This document shows, piece after piece, positions 1 to 8,229 of a stretch of 64,000 bases of DNA. How positions within the stretch are numbered: the stretch's first letter is position 1; each line of letters begins with the position of its first letter. The position numbers were made by a program, and so were the translations under genes. The DNA lies in contig NZ_CP150300.1 in NCBI RefSeq assembly GCF_037991315.1, positions 2,728,001-2,792,000 on the forward strand. The letters are read 5' to 3'. The notes below the pieces were generated by a model. The model had not been told where the DNA came from and made no database searches. It saw only the letters and a list, made by a program, of their open reading frames with translations. Source of the stretch: Paenibacillus sp. FSL H8-0079. GTDB lineage: Bacteria > Bacillota > Bacilli > Paenibacillales > Paenibacillaceae.

Positions 1-435
1 TTAACAGGCATTTCGAATGAGGATATGTTGGAGGCTCCTTCGTTCGTAGAAGCATTTCAGACCTTTCAGGAGTTCATTGGGGATAACGTTCTTGTGACAC
101 AAGCCGGATATGAGTATGACCTGCCCATCTTGAAGCGGCATTGTGATGAATATGGTCTCCCGATGTTGACCAACCCGGTGTTGGATACAAAAGCGATGTT
201 TACTTACATTCATCCTGAGATTAACGAGGTCGTTTCTACAGATTTTCTAATTCGGTATTATGATCTGAATACAGATGGAATTCACAGGCACAATGCTTTG
301 GCAGATTGTGGTGTGATCGCTGGTATCTTTGAAAGTATCCTTAGCGAATATGAGGAACTTCAATTGGATCATTTTACAGCCGATCCTAATCGAATGATGA
401 AGCGTTTTGTTATACCTGAGATGTATTTGACATGA
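1..435 (+). CDS. DnaQ-like 3'-5' exonuclease domain protein, C-terminal part (5' truncated)
   Basis: The frame is open from the first base of the window, so the start and the first exonuclease motif lie outside. The visible 144 residues contain an Exo II-like stretch (VLVTQAGYEYDLPIL, where the family usually has HN..FD) and a clear Exo III motif HNALAD (His97 to Asp102 of the visible part), as in the epsilon-type proofreading exonucleases of the RNase H-like fold. The ordinary Exo II asparagine and aspartate are partly altered (QAGYEYD), so activity is likely but not certain. It ends 22 bases before the next gene, which has its own ribosome site, so the two may be cotranscribed. The reading as a stand-alone DnaQ-type nuclease rather than a polymerase subunit is inference. 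Confidence 0.75.
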   Translation, partial: LTGISNEDMLEAPSFVEAFQTFQEFIGDNVLVTQAGYEYDLPILKRHCDEYGLPMLTNPVLDTKAMFTYIHPEINEVVSTDFLIRYYDLNTDGIHRHNALADCGVIAGIFESILSEYEELQLDHFTADPNRMMKRFVIPEMYLT

Positions 436-457
436 TGATGAACTGGAGGGGAGATCA

Positions 458-832
458 ATGAGCAAAACGGATGTGGAGAAGCTACTGTTGGATCTCAACG
501 AGGGACGGATTCTGACCCAGCAGACATTCGAAGGATTGGATGTGGAAATTTACCTGGATGAAAGGGATGCCCCTGCATTTGCTGACGAGTGGATGAAATC
601 CTTTGAACGATGGGTTCAAGCTTCCGCTGTGGCTGAAGAAGAGGTGCTGCGCGCAGGTAGGGAACAGGCGTTCAAACAGACCTTAGCTCTCACCGACGAA
701 CCTGAGTTAGCGGGGTATGTGAGTGATGATATGGGTTTAATTGGCGCTGCACTGTTACAGGATGTGATGCAAGATTCCTTTGTGAATCAGCTATTGGAGA
801 GTTATCGTCAAGGTCGATTGCCCCTGCGATAA
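458..832 (+). CDS. Small acidic protein of unknown function
   Basis: A 124-residue acidic, soluble, mostly helical protein with no signal peptide or membrane segment. I do not recognise the family. The start is supported by a GGAGGGG ribosome site 8-12 bases upstream. It follows the exonuclease gene by 22 bases, suggesting one transcript. No catalytic motif can be seen. The C-terminus ends in a basic RQGRLPLR after a run of acidic helices. Confidence 0.75.
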   Translation: MSKTDVEKLLLDLNEGRILTQQTFEGLDVEIYLDERDAPAFADEWMKSFERWVQASAVAEEEVLRAGREQAFKQTLALTDEPELAGYVSDDMGLIGAALLQDVMQDSFVNQLLESYRQGRLPLR

Positions 833-891
833 GCGGGGGAGGACGAACAGGGTTGTTTTCGTTTGTATAAAAAAATAGCATCAAATGTACA

Positions 892-921
892 TTGTGAGTC
901 GGCTGAAGCATGAGGTACAAT
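892..921 (+). promoter_or_regulatory. Possible sigma-A promoter of the siderophore-binding lipoprotein gene
   Basis: TTGTGA (892-897), an 18-base spacer, then TACAAT (916-921). It lies just upstream of the Fur box at 938, so Fur would sit over the start of transcription. Two mismatches per hexamer leave the call tentative. Confidence 0.4.
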
Positions 922-937
922 TCACCTAAGCAATAAA

Positions 938-958
938 TGAGAATGATAATCATTATAT
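938..958. promoter_or_regulatory. Fur box (iron-responsive operator)
   Basis: TGAGAATGATAATCATTATAT contains two overlapping 7-1-7 Fur sites (938-952 and 944-958), each with two mismatches to TGATAAT-N-ATTATCA. It stands about 53 bases before the start of a siderophore-binding lipoprotein gene, exactly the type of gene Fur represses in Bacilli when iron is sufficient. Confidence 0.85.
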
Positions 959-1010
959 GTAAAACATTCTCATGGTTACATCAACAGATCACATAGGGGT
1001 GAAGGGTATC

Positions 1011-2009
1011 ATGGTAGGTTTTATTAAAGGTTTCAAAGGGTGGGCGATTACATTACTGCTCATGGGTCTAGTTATTTCAGGATGTAGTACAAATACCGCA
1101 ACGAATGCGGAACAGACTCCTGCAACTGAAAGTGCAGCTTCTGGAGAAAATACTACTGAAACCGAGACAGAGCCTGCTACACGGGTTGTACAGGATGAAT
1201 TTGGAGATGTGACGATTCCGGTTCAACCACAGCGGATTGCTGGAATATATGTAGAAGATTATCTGAAGGCGCTCGATATTACACCTGTAGTGCAGTGGTA
1301 TCATCCTTTGTGGGGTGTGCAGGAGTATTTAAAACTGGACGTTCCGCAATTTGATATAACAGGAAGTATTGAAGCTTTGTTGGAATATGATCCGGATCTC
1401 ATTATTGTGGATGGTGTAGTGGATGCGGAGAAATATGAGATGTATTCCAAGGTAGCACCGACGTATCGTCTACCTGAAGGCATTCTGCAGGATTCCAATC
1501 AAGTCTTGACAGCCATTGCCGATGTTGTAGGTAAACCGGATAAGGGTGAAGAAGTTTCGAAGGCATTTGAGGCTAAAATTGCGGATGCCAAGTCGAAGTT
1601 GCAGGAAGCGGTCGGGGACGAGACTGTTGCGGTTGTCCGGTTGAATGTTAACGATAACACGCTGGCGTTGTTCGGCATCAAAAATCGCTACACCGGATTT
1701 ATCTATTCAGAGTTAGGTCTGACACCTCATCCACTGGTAAGTAAAATGGAGGACTACCAGGAGATCCTGTCAGAAGAAGCAATTCCGCAGCTTGATGCGG
1801 ATCACCTTATTATTTTCCCTTCCAATGGGGAATGGTCATCTCCAGAGAACAAGGAAGCCTTGAAGGTACTCGACAGCAAGTTGTGGCAATCGCTTCCGGC
1901 GGTTAAAAATAATCAGGTGTACATTATGGAAAGATCACATTGGCAATCAGGTGCGATTACAGCAAATTCCATGAAAATCGATGATCTCTTGGAAAAAATG
2001 ACTCCATAA
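1011..2009 (+). CDS. Iron-siderophore ABC transporter substrate-binding lipoprotein
   Basis: A 332-residue lipoprotein with signal peptide and lipobox VISGC (Cys25), an acidic Ala/Thr/Glu-rich linker, then a FecB/FhuD-type periplasmic-binding fold beginning near RVVQDEFGDVTIPVQPQRIAG and ending in a typical SLPAVKNNQVYIM segment. It should capture ferric siderophore at the outer face of the membrane and hand it to an ABC permease. An upstream in-frame ATG at 972 exists, but AGGGGTGAAGGG directly before 1011 fixes the start there. No permease or ATPase gene is adjacent, so it must use a transporter encoded elsewhere. It is preceded by a Fur box and followed by a Fur-boxed regulator that carries a similar binding domain. 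The siderophore bound cannot be told from sequence. Confidence 0.9.
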   Translation: MVGFIKGFKGWAITLLLMGLVISGCSTNTATNAEQTPATESAASGENTTETETEPATRVVQDEFGDVTIPVQPQRIAGIYVEDYLKALDITPVVQWYHPLWGVQEYLKLDVPQFDITGSIEALLEYDPDLIIVDGVVDAEKYEMYSKVAPTYRLPEGILQDSNQVLTAIADVVGKPDKGEEVSKAFEAKIADAKSKLQEAVGDETVAVVRLNVNDNTLALFGIKNRYTGFIYSELGLTPHPLVSKMEDYQEILSEEAIPQLDADHLIIFPSNGEWSSPENKEALKVLDSKLWQSLPAVKNNQVYIMERSHWQSGAITANSMKIDDLLEKMTP

Positions 2010-2021
2010 GCATAATCTCAT

Positions 2022-2061
2022 AAGAAAGTTCTTCAGCCAGGGTTGAAGAGCTTTCTTTTTT
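2022..2061 (+). terminator. Rho-independent terminator after the lipoprotein gene
   Basis: Arms GAAAG..CTTCA and TGAAGAGCTTTC pair around a short loop, followed by a run of T. Confidence 0.85.
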
Positions 2062-2079
2062 CGTATACACTATTTTAAA

Positions 2080-2094
2080 TGATAATAATTCTCA
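2080..2094. promoter_or_regulatory. Fur box before the AraC regulator
   Basis: TGATAATAATTCTCA matches the 15-base Fur consensus TGATAAT-N-ATTATCA with one mismatch. It lies 16 bases before the chosen start of the regulator gene, a position where bound Fur would block transcription. Confidence 0.85.
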
Positions 2095-2110
2095 GTTAAG
2101 GACGATGAAC

Positions 2111-3775
2111 ATGTGCCCCATGATAATACAACTGATTCCCAAGCCCTGGCTATGCACGCTTCAACATATGGAATACGTAGATTATAATCAATCTCATATC
2201 GATAAACGTTTGCTATACAGAATGTCGTCCTCCCACTCTATATTCGTTGTAACGTCTGGGAAAGGTTCAATGGTTTGCTCAGATCGGGAAGTTCATTTGG
2301 AAAAAGGAATGATTATGTTTGTTCCGGCTGCAACATCCATTAAAATAGAAAGTTCTTCTTGGACTGAAAATGAATTGCAATACTATAAGCTTGATCTAAT
2401 GGTGGCTGAATTGAAAGAAGAGAATTCGAACGCTTTGTCTAGAAGAAACATGGAGGAGCAGCAGGAACCTCCCCAAGGTACAGATTCTCCGAGAATACTA
2501 CCTCTTATGCAGCTGAATTACAGCCCGTGGAGTTCCTGTCTGGAATCCTTGGAACAAATACTGCGTCAACAGATCACTGGCGATTGGCTGGAGCAATGGG
2601 AGGTGCAGCTTCGTTTCCAGGAGTGGTTCCGTGCTTTGCTTAGCCAGAGTAATCCTGAAATCGAAGCACCAGATGAGCGTGCACGTCTTCAAAGTTCAAT
2701 TCGTTATATTGGCGACCACTATGATCAGACGATAACCGTGGATGAGCTCGCGGCAGATATTGGTCTTACCAGAGCTAGCTATACTCGGCAATTCAAAAAA
2801 ATTACAGGCAAGCTTCCGCTTGATTATGTGAATACGGTTCGGCTGGAGCGTTCGAAACAACTATTGCAGCTGACGGATGATCGCATTCATGAAATTGCAC
2901 AAAATGTGGGATTCAGCAGCGAGTATTATTTTGGTCGCCGTTTCAAGCAATATGCGGGTATTTCACCTGGATTGTACCGTCGTCATCACCGTCAAGAGGT
3001 TCGTGTCTTTGCTCCGTATCTGGAAGACTTTGTGTTGGCCCTTGGCGTAAAGCCTGTATTGCAATGTTCGCATCATTCCTGGGGCAGACAGCAATATTTG
3101 GAGTTGGATGATGTACCCGAATTTGATGTGAGCAAGCAGGATGCTCAGTTTAATCTGGGCAATGTACCTGACTTTATCATGCTGGACAAAGGATATGATC
3201 GATGGAATCTAGATCGCTTCGAGCAGGTAGCACCTACATTTTACGTGGATCATTTGGGAGAGGATTGGCGCTCCATTTTGAAATCCACAGCCGATGTGTT
3301 GGGGAAGGTGAGTCGGGTTCAAGATGTAATCGGTGCGTATGAAGACAAGGCAATGGAAGCCAAAGGAAGGTTAGCACGTTATATGCGTGGTCAGACGGTA
3401 GCTTTTTTACGTATATCTGCATCGGATATTACTCTCTATGGGGATCAGCAGGGCTACGTCGGGCCTGTAATTTATCAGGATCTTGGATTGACTCCTCACT
3501 CCCGTGTGCAGCAATGGACAAGACACGAGCGGAGGATTCTCATTGGATTGGAGCAGTTAAGTCAGCTTAATGCGGATCACTTGTTGATTACATTTGACAC
3601 TGGAAATTCTGCTAAACCTGGAGATGAGCGCGAACTGCTCGAAAGGGATGAATGGAAACGCCTGCCTGCGGTGAAGAGTGGTAATGTGTATGAAGTGGAT
3701 TTCATGTCGTGGATGAACTACGGCGTGATCTCTCATGGGAAGAAGATTGAGGATATATTGCGGTTTATGGCTTGA
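2111..3775 (+). CDS. AraC-family regulator fused to a siderophore-binding domain (Btr-like)
   Basis: About 554 residues in three parts: an N-terminal cupin-like sensing region (about 1-190), an AraC double helix-turn-helix (about 193-295, with LAADIGLTRASYTRQFKK and IAQNVGFSSEYYFGRRFK), and a C-terminal FecB/FhuD-type binding domain (about 296-554, from RVFAPYLEDFVLALGVKPVL). This is the architecture of B. subtilis Btr (YbbB), which binds ferric bacillibactin directly and activates its uptake operon. By analogy it should sense an imported siderophore in the cytoplasm and activate iron uptake genes. The binding domain resembles the two lipoproteins at 1011 and 55048. Starts are possible at 2105, 2111 and 2120; AAGGA at 2098-2102 best suits 2111. 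A Fur box overlaps the promoter region. The targets cannot be read from the sequence. Confidence 0.9.
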   Translation: MCPMIIQLIPKPWLCTLQHMEYVDYNQSHIDKRLLYRMSSSHSIFVVTSGKGSMVCSDREVHLEKGMIMFVPAATSIKIESSSWTENELQYYKLDLMVAELKEENSNALSRRNMEEQQEPPQGTDSPRILPLMQLNYSPWSSCLESLEQILRQQITGDWLEQWEVQLRFQEWFRALLSQSNPEIEAPDERARLQSSIRYIGDHYDQTITVDELAADIGLTRASYTRQFKKITGKLPLDYVNTVRLERSKQLLQLTDDRIHEIAQNVGFSSEYYFGRRFKQYAGISPGLYRRHHRQEVRVFAPYLEDFVLALGVKPVLQCSHHSWGRQQYLELDDVPEFDVSKQDAQFNLGNVPDFIMLDKGYDRWNLDRFEQVAPTFYVDHLGEDWRSILKSTADVLGKVSRVQDVIGAYEDKAMEAKGRLARYMRGQTVAFLRISASDITLYGDQQGYVGPVIYQDLGLTPHSRVQQWTRHERRILIGLEQLSQLNADHLLITFDTGNSAKPGDERELLERDEWKRLPAVKSGNVYEVDFMSWMNYGVISHGKKIEDILRFMA

Positions 3776-3823
3776 TGGATGGGAGTTGAATAACAAACAT
3801 ACTGGATTCAACATCGGAGAAAA

Positions 3824-3843
3824 GGAAAATATTATAATATTCC
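3824..3843. promoter_or_regulatory. AT-rich palindrome upstream of a small secreted protein gene
   Basis: GGAAAATATTATAATATTCC is nearly self-complementary over 20 bases and lies just upstream of a TATAAT (3853-3858). It could be an operator, or a promoter core that is palindromic by composition. No known regulator is recognised. Confidence 0.35.
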
Positions 3844-3891
3844 ATTTTAATGTATAATATAGGAAAAATAGAATTGGAGAAGGAGCTTCCT

Positions 3892-4209
3892 ATGCGGAAA
3901 AAAATCTGGGCCTCACTTTTAGTAGTAGCTGTTATTGGGATGATTCCTGCTACAGCAATATCAACGACTACGGTTGCCGAATCGCATGAAATTTTGGGTG
4001 AAGATCTTCCTGAAAGCTTAAGATATGATTCTAACCATCCAGATGTAATTTATGTGAAGGATTGTGGGGTCTTCGAGAAAGTGGATTCTAGTTTAATAGA
4101 TTACGGTGAAGAAGAAGTTGTGGTCGATGATATACAAAAGGTAACAGATAAAACGAATGTAATTATTGCTTATGATGCAACTTACATCAAAAAAGGTGAA
4201 TGGGAATAG
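3892..4209 (+). CDS. Small secreted protein of unknown function
   Basis: A 105-residue protein with a signal peptide (MRKKIWASLLVVAVIGMIPATA) and an acidic, mostly polar mature part containing one cysteine. I do not recognise the family. An in-frame ATG exists at 3850, but the strong GGAGAAGGAG site favours 3892 and gives a proper signal peptide directly at the N-terminus. It stands alone between the AraC regulator and the fibronectin-type protein. Confidence 0.7.
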   Translation: MRKKIWASLLVVAVIGMIPATAISTTTVAESHEILGEDLPESLRYDSNHPDVIYVKDCGVFEKVDSSLIDYGEEEVVVDDIQKVTDKTNVIIAYDATYIKKGEWE

Positions 4210-4358
4210 CTCATGCAATAGATTTATAATAGGGAGCGCAAGGAGAGTTTTATTCTTCTTGGGCTTTTTCAATATCCAATAAGAAAATAAAAATTCAAGA
4301 ATTTAGCTGAATTTTATAGATGAGCAAGTTTATGTTTAGACACATGAACATATATACA

Positions 4359-4388
4359 CTAAAGTGAGTTTGTACATAAACACTTTAG
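4359..4388 (+). promoter_or_regulatory. Inverted repeat reaching the ribosome binding site of the FN3 protein
   Basis: CTAAAGTG (4359-4366) and CACTTTAG (4381-4388) form a perfect 8-bp stem with a 14-base loop. The right arm runs into the ribosome site TAGGAGG of the gene starting at 4399, so in RNA it could partly mask translation initiation. As DNA it could equally be an operator. Confidence 0.4.
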
Positions 4389-4398
4389 GAGGATTCAT

Positions 4399-5493
4399 GT
4401 GAAGACAACATTGTTCAAGAAAGTTGGGTTATTGATTGGAGCATTAATTTTTACAATCGGTTTTGCATCTAATTCAGGGGTACATGCAGCGGTAGATTAT
4501 AGCGGCGGGCTCATGGATAAGATGATAATGACACTTAGCGATACGGAAAACAAGGGGAGTAAATCTACATATGCATTAACAGATAATAATGAAGCAACAA
4601 GCGCGATTATAGAAAAATGGAACACGCCATCATCAGCAGTGGATCATGCTGTTGGAATCTTTAATGGAACAGTTACAGCGAATGCAATCCGTGTAAAAGC
4701 AGATTATGATGTTTCCGTTGGATTATTTGATTCCACTGGAAAGGCGATTATACCGACGTATTGGTACACAGTAAAAGCAAATCAGGCTGATGGAAGATTA
4801 ATTTATCTTCCTACAACGTACAAAGGAATAGCAAAAGTTAACTTGTTTAATTACTCCAATACACGGACAGTCAGTGTATCCGAGTTTCAGCTGTATAATA
4901 TTACACCTCCAGCTAATCCATTAGATCTCGAAGCATCTGCAGATGAATCATCCATTGGATTGGAATGGAATGAAGTAACAACAGCAACCAGTTATACGAT
5001 TAAAAGATCAACTACAGCAAATGGGCCATATACAACAGTGGCAACTGGCGTAACCAAGGTCAATTATACAGATTCAGATGTAACTCCAGGTACGACCTAT
5101 TATTACGTAGTGACTGGTGTTAATCCTGTTGGTGAAAGTGTTAACTCTAACGAAGCATCAGCCATTATTGAGAGCAACGGGCAGGTTGATCCGGAACCAG
5201 AGCAACCAACCACACCAGAACCTGAAGAACCTACAACTCCGGAACAACCAGAGCAACCATCCACCAACCGTGCCATCTTTGTCGTCACCATGACAACGGG
5301 CTTGGAGAAAGAATTCGACCTAAGCATGAAAGAAGTAAATGATTTCATCGACTGGTACGAAACCAAGCAAGCGGGAAGCGGAAAGGCATCTTATGCCATC
5401 GATAAACATGACAACAACAAAGGGCCATTTAAGAGTCGGAAGGATTATATTCTGTTTGATCGAGTGCTGACGTTTGAGGTAAGTGAATACTAA
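4399..5493 (+). CDS. Secreted protein with fibronectin type III domain and conserved C-terminal module
   Basis: A 364-residue exported protein. It begins with a signal peptide (cleavage likely after VHA, about residue 31), then a beta-rich N-terminal region, a fibronectin type III domain (about 170-256, from NPLDLEASADESSIGLEWN), a Pro/Glu/Thr-rich linker (about 257-285) and a C-terminal module (about 287-364) ending KSRKDYILFDRVLTFEVSEY. I have seen this C-terminal module in many Paenibacillus exported proteins and know no assigned function for it. GTG is the start; the ATG two bases earlier runs straight into a stop. The ribosome site is TAGGAGGA, next to a possible hairpin. A cell-surface or carbohydrate-associated role is inference from the FN3 domain. 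Confidence 0.8.
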   Translation: MKTTLFKKVGLLIGALIFTIGFASNSGVHAAVDYSGGLMDKMIMTLSDTENKGSKSTYALTDNNEATSAIIEKWNTPSSAVDHAVGIFNGTVTANAIRVKADYDVSVGLFDSTGKAIIPTYWYTVKANQADGRLIYLPTTYKGIAKVNLFNYSNTRTVSVSEFQLYNITPPANPLDLEASADESSIGLEWNEVTTATSYTIKRSTTANGPYTTVATGVTKVNYTDSDVTPGTTYYYVVTGVNPVGESVNSNEASAIIESNGQVDPEPEQPTTPEPEEPTTPEQPEQPSTNRAIFVVTMTTGLEKEFDLSMKEVNDFIDWYETKQAGSGKASYAIDKHDNNKGPFKSRKDYILFDRVLTFEVSEY

Positions 5494-5503
5494 AAAATGT
5501 GAA

Positions 5504-5536
5504 GTTCCTTCAGCTTAGCTGAAGGGGCTTTTTTTT
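5504..5536 (+). terminator. Rho-independent terminator
   Basis: CCTTCAGCTTAGCTGAAGG is a near-perfect hairpin (5507-5525) followed by a run of eight T. Confidence 0.9.
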
Positions 5537-5753
5537 GGTTCACTCGATGAATGAGCCAATGCAACTACTCGAAAGGCTTGTGTTAACTTATTTTAGTGTA
5601 GCGTTTACAAAAAAACAGGATAACGAGCACGAAATGCGAAAGCGGGTGTCCTTGACTGAACGATTACGACATACCATTAAAATGAAGGCTGATCTGTAAC
5701 GCAGGGATTGAGGTCTTCAAGCATAGCCATGAATGGCGGATGGGAGAGCTGTA

Positions 5754-8126
5754 ATGACAAAACGGGTAATTCTGTTGGAAGAAGATATGGCAGAGATGAA
5801 AGGGCTAATGGGCAGTAAAGGGGCTGATCTTGCAGAACTTATCCTTGCAGGGTGGTCTGTCCCAGCCGGATTCGTGGTCACAACGGAATGCTGTCGCGAG
5901 TTCTGTACCCGTCTTGGACATCTTTCCGGTGAAGGAGAGGAAGAGATTGTTAACGCGATCCGGCATCTGGAACAGCAAACCGGCAAGTTCTTCGGACATT
6001 CGGAGAATCCGCTACTACTCGCAGTACGGACGGATCAGGATCGAGCATCAGCAGCTTCGACACAATCACTGCTCAATGTTGGTCTGAATGATGTTACTGT
6101 GGAAGGACTCGCACGTCAAACCGGTGATCGGTTGTATGCACTCCAATGTTATCTAGATTACTTAGAGGAATATGGACAGCTGGTATATGCAATTCCGTCT
6201 GAATTTTTCACAAAAATATCAAGTCACGTCAAGGGTCGGGATGAAACGGAACTTGAATTAACCATTACGGAATTTAAATATTTAATTGAAGCGAAGGAAC
6301 GTAACCCTTTTCCTCAAGATGTTCAAATTCAATTCAAAGAAGCAGTGCGTGCGGTATCTCATTCACAGCGTATCAAAGCATCCAGATCTCAGAACGAGAT
6401 CATGCGTAAACCATATTATATTTCTTCGGAGCAAAGCGCTCCTGTTCTTATACAGACGATGATGCATGGAACATGCGGAGACTTAAGCGGGACTGGAACA
6501 ATATATACACGCAATCTACTTACAGGAGAAAGGGGAGTCACTGGACAATACGTCCCAACCGGGAACGCCAGCCAAATAGATCACGGTCTGGAGCGTTTAC
6601 GGAATGAAGAACCTGAGCTGTATGCACGTTTGCTGGAGATAGGTAGCCAGTTGGAGACGCGTAAGGGAGAAGTGCAGGAAATCACCTTTGTAATCGAATC
6701 TGGCGTGTTGTATGTTGCTCATACTCAGCCCGCCCGATTATCCTCAACAGCCACACTGAGGAGTACTGTGGATTTTGTCCATGAAGGACTCATCACCAAG
6801 GAGGATGCACTTCTTCGCATCCAACCTGCGCATATCACGGAAGTGCTGAAGCATTACACAGATTCTAGAAAAGAAGAGAGTACTGGAAATCTTCCCACAC
6901 AGATCCAGCCAGTAATGAATGATGAGTGTCCAGCATCTAAGAATAACTCAAGTTCGCCTTCATCAGCAGATCTGCAACTACTGCTCGAATGGGCTGATGA
7001 AGTTAAAGAGTTGACGATACTTGCTACTGCTGATCGACCACAGGATGCCATCACTGCAAGACTAATGGGGGCTGAGGGTATAGGTCTGTGCAGGACTGAG
7101 AACATGCTGTTGTCACCTGCACGGTTACCTTTTGTACAAAAAATGATCTTGGCAGACAGTGAATCCGAACGCAGGCGTGGGTTGGAGCGTCTGTTGCCGA
7201 TGCAGCAGTCTGATTTTGAACAGATATTCGAAGCGATGGATGGATATCCGGTAACGATACGTTTGCTCGATTCGCCGTTGCATGAACTGTTACCGGATCT
7301 GGGAGTGTTGGAGAAACGACGTGAGTGGTTACAAGCAGAGGAGTGGCAGGAGCAAAAAGACCATCAGAATGAACTGGAGGAACTGGAGCGTGTCATTCGC
7401 AGAGTCTGTGAATTGCATGAACATAATCCGACATTGGGGCAACAGGCTTGTCGGCTGAGTACGGTGTTCCCGGAGATCGTTGATATGCAGCTGGAAGCGA
7501 TATTCCGCGCAGCGGTGAAAGGCATCCGGCAAGGCTGGTGGGTACGTCCCGAGATTATGATCCCGCAGATCGGTCATGTGCATGAACTTCAGGTGATGAG
7601 AGATCTGGTGGATCATGTGGCTGACCAAGTGCTTGGTGAGGAGAAGCGGCATTGTCTCTATAGAGTGGGGGCGATGATCGAAGCTCCGAGAACGGCGCTG
7701 ACGGCGACTCACATTGCTCGCCAGGCTGACTTTTTCTCGTTTGGCACGGATGAGCTGACAGAGATGACATTTGGATATAGTCGCCATGAAGCTGAGAAGC
7801 GGCTCCTTCTCCTTCAACGTGATACGGACTCTCGTGCGGTAACGAATAATCCATTTCATGTACTGGACATTGAGGGAGTCGGACAACTGATTGAGATGGC
7901 GGTCGTCCAAGGTCGAATTCGAAAACCTCATCTGAAGACAGGGATCTGCGGAGAAAATGTTGTGGATCTGGAGTCGATTACGTTCTGCCACCGCATTGGT
8001 CTGGATTACGTAAGCTGTTTGCCTGAACAGATCCCTTATGCACGAATTGCTGCTGCACAAGCAGCCATTAAGGGACAGAGAGAGGGAGCGGACACGCAGA
8101 ACACGGATATCTCTACAATTGCGTAA
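5754..8126 (+). CDS. Pyruvate phosphate dikinase-like protein lacking the phosphohistidine domain
   Basis: A 790-residue protein that follows pyruvate phosphate dikinase from end to end except for one missing block. The N-terminal ATP-grasp half is present (GSKGADLAE at about 20-28, LLLAVRT, GTCGDLSGTGTIYTRN). The C-terminal PEP/pyruvate barrel is well kept (EGIGLCRTENM, RLLDSPLHELLP, SFGTDELTEMTFG, GICGE with the catalytic cysteine near 732). Between them the family has a domain of about 100 residues with the phosphate-carrying histidine (motif TSHAAVVAR). Here only a Ser/Asn/Glu-rich linker (about 370-406) joins EVLKHYTDS to LLLEWADEVKEL. Without that histidine the normal phosphotransfer cannot occur, so this may be a regulatory or otherwise repurposed paralogue. 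The start at 5754 is chosen for GGGAGAG; an in-frame ATG lies at 5733. It is monocistronic. Confidence 0.85.
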   Translation: MTKRVILLEEDMAEMKGLMGSKGADLAELILAGWSVPAGFVVTTECCREFCTRLGHLSGEGEEEIVNAIRHLEQQTGKFFGHSENPLLLAVRTDQDRASAASTQSLLNVGLNDVTVEGLARQTGDRLYALQCYLDYLEEYGQLVYAIPSEFFTKISSHVKGRDETELELTITEFKYLIEAKERNPFPQDVQIQFKEAVRAVSHSQRIKASRSQNEIMRKPYYISSEQSAPVLIQTMMHGTCGDLSGTGTIYTRNLLTGERGVTGQYVPTGNASQIDHGLERLRNEEPELYARLLEIGSQLETRKGEVQEITFVIESGVLYVAHTQPARLSSTATLRSTVDFVHEGLITKEDALLRIQPAHITEVLKHYTDSRKEESTGNLPTQIQPVMNDECPASKNNSSSPSSADLQLLLEWADEVKELTILATADRPQDAITARLMGAEGIGLCRTENMLLSPARLPFVQKMILADSESERRRGLERLLPMQQSDFEQIFEAMDGYPVTIRLLDSPLHELLPDLGVLEKRREWLQAEEWQEQKDHQNELEELERVIRRVCELHEHNPTLGQQACRLSTVFPEIVDMQLEAIFRAAVKGIRQGWWVRPEIMIPQIGHVHELQVMRDLVDHVADQVLGEEKRHCLYRVGAMIEAPRTALTATHIARQADFFSFGTDELTEMTFGYSRHEAEKRLLLLQRDTDSRAVTNNPFHVLDIEGVGQLIEMAVVQGRIRKPHLKTGICGENVVDLESITFCHRIGLDYVSCLPEQIPYARIAAAQAAIKGQREGADTQNTDISTIA

Positions 8127-8175
8127 CGATCACCCTGTCCTACACGGAACTTCCATGGAATAGCAACCAGAAAAC

Positions 8176-8184
8176 TGTTATACT
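8176..8184 (+). promoter_or_regulatory. Possible extended -10 promoter of the LtaS-like gene
   Basis: TGTTATACT has an extended -10 form (TG-N-TATACT) 46 bases before the first possible start. No good -35 is visible at the right distance. Confidence 0.4.
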
Positions 8185-8229
8185 GAAATATGCGTTTTGT
8201 AAAATGAACGTAAAATTTCAGGGTAAGGG

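Noticed and set aside
7329..8060. Long 243-codon minus-strand frame inside the dikinase-like gene
   Set aside because: It lies wholly within a well-conserved coding region on the other strand and has no start signals; it is a shadow of codon bias.
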